A program made the translations under genes and the position numbers. Of a stretch of 11,306 nucleotides of DNA, positions 1 to 11,306 are shown one piece after another. Source of the DNA: Xanthomonas translucens pv. translucens DSM 18974 (GTDB lineage Bacteria > Pseudomonadota > Gammaproteobacteria > Xanthomonadales > Xanthomonadaceae). The stretch covers positions 1-11,306 of the forward strand of contig NZ_CAPJ01000511.1 in NCBI RefSeq assembly GCF_000331775.1. Direction: 5' to 3'. The first letter of the stretch is position 1; each line of letters opens with the position of its first letter. A model generated the notes under the pieces. The model ran no database searches, was not told the DNA's origin, and worked only from the letters and a program-made list of their open reading frames with translations.

Positions 1-115
1 CCGCAGCGGCCAGGATCGATGCGTCCAGCGCCGCCGACGGCAGCGCCTTCCGGCCCTGTCGCAGGCGTTCGGCGAGGGCGCGTTCTTCCGGGGTCAGCGG
101 TTCGTCGGCGTTCAT
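1..115 (-). CDS. Probable anti-sigma factor, N-terminal 38 residues only (runs off left edge)
   Basis: The reading frame opens with ATG at 115 and stays open to the window edge, giving 38 residues beginning MNADEPLTPEERALAERL and ending near ALDASILAAA. The ATG overlaps the TGA of the sigma factor gene as ATGA (112-115). A GAGG about 8 nt upstream, inside the sigma gene, can act as ribosome binding site, so the two genes are almost certainly translationally coupled. The visible part is a soluble, charged amphipathic segment with no membrane helix yet. A short protein coupled downstream of an ECF sigma gene is the usual position for a cognate anti-sigma factor, and the 'P-x-x-ALDA-x-ILAAA' stretch resembles the N-terminus of such proteins in Xanthomonas as I remember them. 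The function is inferred mainly from position; the decisive C-terminal part is outside the window. Confidence 0.6.
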   Translation of the reverse strand, partial: MNADEPLTPEERALAERLRQGRKALPSAALDASILAAA

Positions 116-753
116 CCGCCCAGCCTCACGCGCAGTTTGTCCATCGCATAGCGCAGCCGCGACTTGACCGTCTCGCGGCCGACCCCGGTGATCTGTGCGA
201 TCTCCTCCAGGCTCAGTTCCTGTTCCAGGCGCAGCAGCAGCACTTCGCGTTGATCCTCCGGCAGGTCGTCCAGCGCCAACTGCAGTTGGCGCCGCTGTTC
301 GAACGCGGACAGCTGCCGCTCCGGGGTATCCAGATCCGGCACCCTGGCCGTGCGCAGTTCGGCGTCGGCCGGCGCCGCCGGGCGGTGCTTGGCGGCACGC
401 CAGTGGTCGCCGAGCCGATTGTGGGCGATGCGCAGCAGCCAGGTGCTGAATGCGGCCTGCGGCTGCCATCCCTGGCGCGCGGCGATGACCCGTTGCCACA
501 CATCCTGGAACATCTCCTCGGCCAGCGCCACGTCGCGCAGCTGGCGCAGCAGGTAGTGGTAAAGGCGGCCGCGGTGACGCGTGTACAGGGTCTCGAACGC
601 GCTGGCGTCGCCGGCCGCGTAGGCCAGCATCAGGGCTTCGTCGCTCGTTTCGACCAGGGCATCCACGGCGGCAAGCCTAAGCGTTCGCCGCGCCGGCGCA
701 TAGCGCGGCGTGTGCACGGCGGCGGCGGGCAGGGGCTGGAGGGGCGCGGACAT
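112..753 (-). CDS. ECF-type (sigma-70 family) RNA polymerase sigma factor
   Basis: This is a compact sigma factor that would direct RNA polymerase to a small regulon. From ATG 753 it has 213 residues. Sigma region 2 spans about 45-120, with AYAAGDASAFETLY, then EEMFQDVWQRV, then FSTWLLRIAHNRLGDHWR. Region 4 spans about 157-208, with LPEDQREVLLLRL and the helix-turn-helix LSLEEIAQITGVGRETVKSRL. Regions 1 and 3 are absent, as in ECF sigmas. The start is uncertain. The frame is open to GTG 792, ATG 753 is the only upstream ATG, and GTG 666 (VDALVETSDEALM) begins right where family similarity starts. None has a strong Shine-Dalgarno; residues 1-29 from ATG 753 are a low-complexity Pro/Ala/Arg tail. 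The GTG 792 choice would leave no room for the Clp-like site at 797-812. The gene overlaps its probable anti-sigma partner by ATGA. The stimulus and regulon cannot be read from the sequence. Confidence 0.9.
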   Translation of the reverse strand: MSAPLQPLPAAAVHTPRYAPARRTLRLAAVDALVETSDEALMLAYAAGDASAFETLYTRHRGRLYHYLLRQLRDVALAEEMFQDVWQRVIAARQGWQPQAAFSTWLLRIAHNRLGDHWRAAKHRPAAPADAELRTARVPDLDTPERQLSAFEQRRQLQLALDDLPEDQREVLLLRLEQELSLEEIAQITGVGRETVKSRLRYAMDKLRVRLGG

Positions 754-796
754 CGTAGATAGTGAACGCGCCAGCGGCCTGCATGGGGTCACCGTA

Positions 797-812
797 TGTG
801 CGCCTGTTCACG
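797..812. promoter_or_regulatory. Putative CRP/Clp-like operator in divergent intergenic region
   Basis: TGTGC-GCCTGT-TCACG matches the CRP-family consensus TGTGA-N6-TCACA at 8 of 10 defined positions with exact N6 spacing. It lies between the sigma gene (minus, start 753 or 666) and the GGDEF-EAL gene (plus, 863). Xanthomonas Clp uses this consensus and is known to lose DNA binding when it binds c-di-GMP, so a site beside a c-di-GMP turnover gene would make sense. A weak plus-strand -10-like TATGCT is at 820-825 and a minus-strand TATCTA at 761-756; no good -35 is seen for either. GTGAAC (762-767) and GTTCAC (806-811) also form an inverted pair about 43 bp apart. This was found by eye only. 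Confidence 0.35.
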
Positions 813-862
813 TAAAAGGTATGCTGACGTCCAAGGGGGAGGCGTAGGGCAGGTCCGACGTC

Positions 863-3757
863 ATGGAGGAGTTGTTGTCGATGTTGTTCGAGCCGTCCGC
901 GATCGTCCGCCAGGATCAACCCGACGGCCCCGCTTTCACGCACACCGCAGTGGCACTGTGTGGCTTGCTGCCGCCTGGCAGCGACGTGGCCATCGCGTGC
1001 GGCGACGACGCGGTCGGCGGGCGCCTGTTCGGCGCCACGCCTGATGCGCCGGCCTGGCTGCCGGTGCTGGTGCGGCGTTGCCTGGCCGAAACCGTGCCGG
1101 CGCCTGCGCAGACGCTGCTGCACGTGCTGAAGACGGCGGACGGCGCCCGCGTGGCGGTGGCCGCCCGGCTGCAACACCCGTTGTCCGAGCCGCAGCGCGC
1201 CGCCTGGTGCGAGATGGCGGCCGCGTTCGGCTTGGCGCTGCTGGAAACGGAGCGGATGCGTGCGCGCATCGAGGGCCTGGAGAAGTCCAAGCAGCTGCAG
1301 CAGGCGCTATACGAGATTGCCGATCTGGCCGGGGCGGACCTGGAAATGGGGCAGATGCTGCAGCACGTGCACTCGGTGCTGGATTCACTGATGTATGCGG
1401 AGAACTGCTACATCGTCGAGTACGACGAAGAGCAGCAGAGCATGCGGTTCCTGTACTTCTCCGACCGCCACGACGACTTCGTCGCCGATCCGGAAACGCT
1501 GTATTTCCAGCGCGACATGCCCAACAGCCTGACCTTCGCCCTGCTGCGCCACGGCCAGGCGGTGCGCGGCCCGTCGCCGCAGGTGCGCGACCGCCTGCGG
1601 GTGGACTACGACGCCCTGCATGGCCCGGAGAGCAAGGATTGGCTGGGCGTGCCGATGCTGCGCGAAGGCTGCGTCTGTGGCGCGATCGTGGTGCAGAACT
1701 ACGACCGCGCGCTGCACTACACCGATGCCGACCGCGCGCTGCTGGCCTACGTCGCCCAGCACGTGCTGACCGCAATGGACCGGCGCCAAGCGCAGGTGCA
1801 GCTGGAGCGGCGCGTGCAGTTGCGCACCCAGGAACTGCAGCGTGCCAACCACGACCTGCAGGACGAGATACAGGAGCGCAAACGCGCCGAAACCCTGCAA
1901 CTGGCCTTGTTCCGCATCGCCGAGCTGGCGATCCGCTCGGAGAGCCTGCAGCAGTTCTACGCCGAGGTGCATGCCATCGTCGGAGGTCTGATCGACGCGC
2001 GCAATCTGTACATCGCGCTGCTGTCCGACGACGCCAAGATGCTGGAGTTCGTCTACTCGGTGGACGAGCACAGCCCGCGGCGTCCGCTGCGGCGGCGGGG
2101 CAGGGGCCTGACCGAGTACGTGATGCGCAAACGCCAGCCGATGCTGCTGGAACTGGCGCAGATCGAGGCGCTTGTGGCGCAGGGCGAGGTGCAGGAATAC
2201 GGCGGCCGCTCGCACAGCTGGCTGGGCGTGCCGTTGTTCGACGAGGGTGAGGTGGTCGGCGCGATCGTGGTGCAGAGCTACACCACGCAGGTGCGCTTCA
2301 CCGAATACGACCAGCGGCTGCTGACCTTCGTCGCGCACAACGTCGGCGGCGGCCTGGCCCGGCAGCGCGCGCAGGAGCGGCTGCAGCTGGCGCATGCGGA
2401 GCTGGAGCAACGGGTGGCCGAGCGCACCCGCGAACTGGCCGAGGTCAACCAGCAGTTGCTGGCGCAGATCGCCGAGCGCTGGCGCGCCGAGCAGCGCTTG
2501 ACCCACCAGGCGCTGCACGATGCGCTGACCGGGCTGCCGAACCGCTCGCATCTGCTGGACCGGCTCGGCGAAGCGATCCACCGCGCGCGCAACGGCGACG
2601 GCATGTCCTTCGCGGTGCTGTTCTTGGACCTGGACCGGTTCAAGCTGGTCAACGACAGCATTGGCCACGCCGCTGGCGACGACATGCTGGTGGAGGTGGC
2701 CAAGCGCATCGTCTCCACGCTGCGCAGCGACGATGTGGTCGCGCGCCTGGGCGGCGACGAGTTCGCGATCCTGGTCAGCTGCGAAGAGGGGCTGGAGGGC
2801 GTGCGCGAGTTGGCGCAGCGCCTGCTCGGCGTGCTCGGCCAGCCGATGTGGGTGGCCGGCCGCGAGCTGTTCCCGTCCGGCAGCCTGGGCATTGCCGCCT
2901 GGCATCCGCGCTACAGCAGCGGTGAAGAACTACTGCGCGATGCGGACGCGGCGATGTATCGGGCCAAGGTGCAGACTCAGGACCGGTGCGCGGTGTTCGA
3001 CGAGGCGATGCGCGAGGCGGCGTTGCGCAGCCTGGACCTGGAGGCGGATCTGCGGCGGGCGATCAAAAGCGGCGATTTCGAGCCGTTCTACCAGCCGATC
3101 GTGCGCCTGGTCGATGGCGAGGTGGTCGGCCACGAGGCGCTGCTGCGCTGGCGCCATGAGAGCCGCGGCCTGCTGGTGCCGAGCCAGTTCATCGATCTGG
3201 GCCAGGACAGCGGGCTGATCGAGCAGGTGGACTGGTTGCTGTATGCGCAGGTGATCCGGCGCCTGGCCCAGGGCGGCAGCGGTTACGTGTCGGTTAACGT
3301 CTCGCCGCGGCATTTCCGTTCGCCGGACTTCACCGAGCGGCTGTTCGGGCTGATCGACAGTGCCGGCGCCGATCCGCAGCGCTTGCGGGTGGAGATCACC
3401 GAGGTGGCGCTGCTCGACGATGCGCCGCGTACGTTGACGATCCTGCAGGCACTGCGCGATCGCGGGGTGGTGGCGCAGCTGGACGATTTCGGCACGGGGT
3501 TTTCGGCGCTGTCGTATCTGCACCGGTTCCCGATCTCGGCGTTGAAGATCGATCAGAGTTTCGTCGCCGGGCTGCATGGCGAAAGCGGTGCGGGCAGTTA
3601 TGCGCTGGTGCGCAGCATTCTGGCGTTGGCCAGTACGCTTGGCATCGAGACCATCGGTGAAGGCATCGAGACCGAGCAGCAGTTGGATACGCTGCGTGAG
3701 CTGGGTTGCGACTACGGGCAGGGGTATCTGTTGGGACGGCCTGCGCAGCACGATTGA
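863..3757 (+). CDS. GAF-GAF-GGDEF-EAL protein (diguanylate cyclase/c-di-GMP phosphodiesterase)
   Basis: A 964-residue soluble signalling protein predicted to make and/or hydrolyse cyclic di-GMP. Domain order: a possibly degenerate GAF-like N-terminal region (about 25-130); GAF 1 (about 146-305, DWLGVPM and GAIVVQNY); coiled coil (306-345); GAF 2 (about 346-500, SWLGVPL and GAIVVQSY); coiled coil (500-548); GGDEF (about 549-712); EAL (about 725-962). The cyclase half has DALTGLPNR, FLDLDRFKLVND and an intact GGDEF at 630-634, plus an I-site R621-S-D-D624 at the canonical spacing. The EAL half keeps E758 (EAL), N812, E844, D874-D875 (DDFGTG), K895, E933 and Q953, the set needed for metal binding and catalysis. 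No signal peptide or membrane helix is visible, so input is probably a cytoplasmic ligand or partner on the GAF domains. ATG 863 has AGG at 9 nt; in-frame ATG 881 (M7) has GGAGGA at 10 nt and is a fair alternative. Net activity cannot be read from sequence. Confidence 0.93.
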   Translation: MEELLSMLFEPSAIVRQDQPDGPAFTHTAVALCGLLPPGSDVAIACGDDAVGGRLFGATPDAPAWLPVLVRRCLAETVPAPAQTLLHVLKTADGARVAVAARLQHPLSEPQRAAWCEMAAAFGLALLETERMRARIEGLEKSKQLQQALYEIADLAGADLEMGQMLQHVHSVLDSLMYAENCYIVEYDEEQQSMRFLYFSDRHDDFVADPETLYFQRDMPNSLTFALLRHGQAVRGPSPQVRDRLRVDYDALHGPESKDWLGVPMLREGCVCGAIVVQNYDRALHYTDADRALLAYVAQHVLTAMDRRQAQVQLERRVQLRTQELQRANHDLQDEIQERKRAETLQLALFRIAELAIRSESLQQFYAEVHAIVGGLIDARNLYIALLSDDAKMLEFVYSVDEHSPRRPLRRRGRGLTEYVMRKRQPMLLELAQIEALVAQGEVQEYGGRSHSWLGVPLFDEGEVVGAIVVQSYTTQVRFTEYDQRLLTFVAHNVGGGLARQRAQERLQLAHAELEQRVAERTRELAEVNQQLLAQIAERWRAEQRLTHQALHDALTGLPNRSHLLDRLGEAIHRARNGDGMSFAVLFLDLDRFKLVNDSIGHAAGDDMLVEVAKRIVSTLRSDDVVARLGGDEFAILVSCEEGLEGVRELAQRLLGVLGQPMWVAGRELFPSGSLGIAAWHPRYSSGEELLRDADAAMYRAKVQTQDRCAVFDEAMREAALRSLDLEADLRRAIKSGDFEPFYQPIVRLVDGEVVGHEALLRWRHESRGLLVPSQFIDLGQDSGLIEQVDWLLYAQVIRRLAQGGSGYVSVNVSPRHFRSPDFTERLFGLIDSAGADPQRLRVEITEVALLDDAPRTLTILQALRDRGVVAQLDDFGTGFSALSYLHRFPISALKIDQSFVAGLHGESGAGSYALVRSILALASTLGIETIGEGIETEQQLDTLRELGCDYGQGYLLGRPAQHD

Positions 3758-3773
3758 TGGCGAGCGAGCGAGC

Positions 3774-3789
3774 GTGCGCGATAGCGCAC
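3774..3789 (+). terminator. Short hairpin after the GGDEF-EAL gene (weak terminator candidate)
   Basis: GTGCGC-GATA-GCGCAC forms a perfect 6-bp GC-rich stem with a GATA loop, 16 nt after the TGA at 3755-3757. No T-tract follows, so intrinsic termination is doubtful. A short (GCGA)n run precedes it at about 3760-3773. It may instead be a 3' mRNA-stabilising stem. Confidence 0.3.
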
Positions 3790-3804
3790 CGCCCCGCGCT
3801 CCGA

Positions 3805-3877
3805 AGTCCCTGTAGGAGCGGCTTCAGCCGCGACAGACGTCGTCCGCATGCGGCGGACTATGCAGCTTCTCGGGACT
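3805..3877. repeat. REP-type repetitive extragenic palindrome with flanking inverted repeat
   Basis: The core at 3811-3834 begins TGTAGGAGCGGCTTCAGCC and continues GCGAC. This is the head sequence of the REP family common in Xanthomonadaceae and Pseudomonas. It folds by itself as GCGGC-TTCA-GCCGC (3818-3831). A second hairpin follows: GTCCGC-ATGCG-GCGGAC (3842-3858). Outer arms AGTCCC (3805-3810) and GGGACT (3872-3877) are inverted, bounding a 73-bp composite unit. It sits between the 3' ends of two convergent genes, a usual place for REPs. The family assignment is from memory of the motif. Confidence 0.7.
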
Positions 3878-3949
3878 GAAACCTCTACCGTGGATGATGG
3901 GTGCGTTGCGACGCGCCTTGGTGGTACGGCTTGTCAAGAGCGGTGGGTT

Positions 3950-4543
<594 letters not shown>

Positions 4544-4577
4544 TGAGCTTGTTCCGTCGATGCGACCGGGAGGTCGG

Positions 4578-4766
4578 TCATTCAGTCGGTGTCCGTTCTT
4601 GTTTTTTGCGCTTGGCGCGCAGTAGCCACGCCACGCCGATGGCGACGAACATCGCGCCGCATCCGGCAAACACCAGCTGCCTGCCGATCGCGGCGGCGGC
4701 GAAGAACATCAGGCCGGCGGCGACGAACACAATGCCGCCGAGGGAGGTGTGGAGTGGAACTGCCAT
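4578..4766 (-). CDS. Small two-helix inner-membrane protein, unknown function
   Basis: A 62-residue protein, MAVPLHTSLGG to ERTPTE, which I do not recognise as a named family. Two hydrophobic stretches at about 10-28 (GGIVFVAAGLMFFAAAAIG) and 31-49 (LVFAGCGAMFVAIGVAWLL) predict a membrane hairpin. A strongly basic tail (RAKRKKQ, 50-56) predicts the C-terminus in the cytoplasm, and hence also the N-terminus. The ATG at 4766 has a good Shine-Dalgarno, AAGGA, 8 nt upstream. The gene starts 28 nt beyond the hairpin that follows lpd and ends 34 nt before the LOG gene, so it either has a promoter inside the terminator region or is reached by read-through from the suc-lpd operon. Translation is supported by the SD and by a coherent hydrophobic pattern; the function is not known. 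Confidence 0.75.
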   Translation of the reverse strand: MAVPLHTSLGGIVFVAAGLMFFAAAAIGRQLVFAGCGAMFVAIGVAWLLRAKRKKQERTPTE

Positions 4767-4793
4767 GGCAGGGTTCCTTCACTGGGAAACGCA

Positions 4794-4823
4794 AGAAGGC
4801 TTCGTCGCGAGACGAAGCCTTCT
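4794..4823 (-). terminator. Rho-independent-like terminator of the sucAB-lpd operon
   Basis: Thirteen perfect base pairs (4794-4806 with 4811-4823) close on a GCGA tetraloop of GNRA type, starting 24 nt after the lpd stop. The minus-strand sequence just after the stem is TTGCGTTTCCC, only modestly U-rich, so termination may be partial or may rely on stem strength. On the plus strand the stem is followed by no T-run, so the direction is minus. Confidence 0.7.
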
Positions 4824-4847
4824 GCAACGAGGAGCGACCGAGGTGGC

Positions 4848-7640
<2,793 letters not shown>

Positions 7641-7684
7641 TGCAGAGGGCGTCCTAATGGGGTCTTTTGGAAGGGGAAGGCGGG

Positions 7685-10510
<2,826 letters not shown>

Positions 10511-10558
10511 GATGGTGGGGTCGGGTCGCTTTGGTGGGTTGGCTTACGGCTGGAACCG

Positions 10559-10581
10559 GCGGGCGCATGGCCCGCGCGGGC
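10559..10581 (-). other. Alternative hairpins in the sucA 5' leader
   Basis: Two overlapping GC-rich structures compete in the predicted leader: GCGGGC-CATGC-GCCCGC (10575-10559, read on the minus strand) and the perfect 12-bp palindrome GCCCGCGCGGGC (10570-10581). They share six bases (10570-10575), so only one can form fully. They lie about 50-70 nt upstream of the GTG start. I do not recognise a known riboswitch or the named sucA leader motifs here, so a regulatory role is only a possibility. Confidence 0.3.
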
Positions 10582-10597
10582 GTAATCAAGCAGAAAA

Positions 10598-10603
10598 ATT
10601 ATA
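10598..10603 (-). promoter_or_regulatory. sucA operon promoter, -10 box
   Basis: A perfect TATAAT on the minus strand, preceded by GGGGG and followed by TTTTTC, in an otherwise very GC-rich gap. It lies about 90 nt before the sucA GTG and after the stop of the upstream gene (10693), so the operon has its own promoter. Transcription would start near 10591, giving a leader of about 80 nt. No good -35 is seen at 16-18 nt (ACACCC at 17), which hints at activator dependence or an unusual promoter. Confidence 0.65.
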
Positions 10604-10692
10604 CCCCCATGACGTAGCCAGGGTGTGCATTTCGGAGACACAGGGGCGATGCCGGGTTCATTCACTGCGCCATCGGCCGTGGCGGCGCGGCG

Positions 10693-11306
10693 CTACCAGC
10701 CCAGCGTGCGCAGCTCGGTGCAGTCGCGCGAACGCTCCCAGACCCGCGCGAACGCGTCGCGCAACTGGCGCGCGCGGCCGCCGCCGAGCAGGTCGGTTTC
10801 GCCGTCGTAACGGTGACCCAGCGCACGGAAGTAGTAGCCGCCACCATCGTCGACCAGGTAGGCGGTGGCGTCGCCGCGATCGACCGGATCGACCACTTCG
10901 CGGAACCGGAACACGCTGGGCAGGCGCTGCGCCAGGGCCAGCAGCGGCGCGGCGGCGCGCTGTGCGGCGGCCGCGTCGTGCAGCAGCACGCGCACCTGCT
11001 TGTCGTGCGCGGCCACCGCGAAGCGGCGCAGTTGCGCGAGCAGCGGCGGACTGTCCAGCAGGCCCGGATCCAGCGCGCGGCTGTAGATCAGCAACTGGCG
11101 CCGTGCCTGCGCGACCACCGCGGTACTGGCCGCGATCGCCGCGGCGGCGTCCTCCACCGCGGCGGCGCCATCGAGCAGTCGCTGCATCGGCTGTGCTTCG
11201 CCAGCGCTGCCGGCGCCGCGCGCGCCGACCGGCAGGAAGCCGTGCCGCGCATAGAAGTCGAGCGCGGCCGGCGGCGCCTGCAGCTGCAGCTGCGGCCAGT
11301 GCCGGC
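10693..11306 (-). CDS. GNAT acetyltransferase C-terminus fused to a PLD-like (DUF7931-type) domain, partial
   Basis: The frame enters from the right edge and ends at TAG 10695-10693, showing 203 residues of a longer protein. The first visible part, LDFYARHGFLPVG at about 15-27 of the visible sequence and then EAQPMQRLL, is the typical end of a GNAT N-acetyltransferase (the FY-x-x-x-GF acetyl-CoA domain tail). It is followed by about 160 residues containing QLLIYSRALDPGLLD and ending WERSRDCTELRTLGW. This second part resembles the phospholipase D-like domain found C-terminal to some proteobacterial GNAT proteins (DUF7931 as I recall it). No HKD catalytic motif is visible, so it is probably not a lipase. 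The ATG at 11187 is internal, not the true start, because the open frame and GNAT similarity continue upstream. The substrate is unknown. It lies upstream of, and in the same direction as, the suc operon, but the latter has its own promoter. Confidence 0.75.
   Translation of the reverse strand, partial: RHWPQLQLQAPPAALDFYARHGFLPVGARGAGSAGEAQPMQRLLDGAAAVEDAAAAIAASTAVVAQARRQLLIYSRALDPGLLDSPPLLAQLRRFAVAAHDKQVRVLLHDAAAAQRAAAPLLALAQRLPSVFRFREVVDPVDRGDATAYLVDDGGGYYFRALGHRYDGETDLLGGGRARQLRDAFARVWERSRDCTELRTLGW

Noticed and set aside
1385..2905. 506-codon minus-strand frame inside the GGDEF-EAL gene
   Set aside because: Shadow of the plus-strand gene, whose catalytic motifs are all intact; the antisense product is Q/H/R/L-rich without motifs.
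10511..10597. Known riboswitch or sucA leader RNA motif
   Set aside because: I could not match the leader to any riboswitch core or to the named sucA/sucC RNA motifs; it would need a covariance-model search.
10623..10641. TGTG...CACA pair upstream of sucA as a Clp site
   Set aside because: The half sites span 19 bp instead of 16 and the inner bases do not match TGTGA-N6-TCACA.
10667..10684. Hairpin after the GNAT-fusion gene as a terminator
   Set aside because: The stem is only 5 bp with a 7-nt loop and no T-run, not distinguishable from chance in this composition.

Overview
The window looks like chromosomal core sequence from a high-GC gammaproteobacterium of the family Xanthomonadaceae, most likely Xanthomonas or a close relative. 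The evidence is the very GC-rich codon use, the sucA-sucB-lpd gene order, protein sequences that read like Xanthomonas orthologues, a 'tgtaggagcggcttcag'-type REP element, and intergenic CGGGACT heptamer repeats. The genus is an inference from pattern recognition, not from a search. No phage, transposon, CRISPR array, tRNA or rRNA was seen.

Layout. Positions 1-753 (minus) carry an ECF-type sigma factor gene and the start of a downstream gene that overlaps it by ATGA, probably its anti-sigma factor, which runs off the left edge. Divergent from it across about 110 bp is a large plus-strand gene (863-3757) for a soluble GAF-GAF-GGDEF-EAL protein. Its cyclase and phosphodiesterase signatures and its inhibitory RxxD site all look intact. 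The divergent gap holds a CRP/Clp-like palindrome. Positions 3758-3949 hold hairpins and a REP-type repeat. Next, on the minus strand, come a 62-residue two-helix membrane protein (4766-4578) and a LOG-family phosphoribohydrolase (4543-3950).

The right half (10510-4848, minus) is the 2-oxoglutarate dehydrogenase operon in transcription order sucA (E1o), sucB (E2o), lpd (E3). It is preceded by a perfect TATAAT box and followed by a 13-bp GCGA-loop hairpin likely to be its terminator. A 138-nt sucB-lpd spacer contains heptamer repeats in inverted orientation that could fold into a long stem. At the right edge is the 3' part of a gene for a GNAT acetyltransferase end fused to a second domain that looks PLD-like.

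How the genes work together: sucA-sucB-lpd encode all three components of one TCA-cycle complex. The sigma/anti-sigma pair and the c-di-GMP protein are signalling genes that may share a divergent control region. I found no convincing novel multi-gene system. The points worth a second look are regulatory: the Clp-like site, the heptamer hairpin, the SD-poor GTG start of sucA, and the start-site ambiguities.
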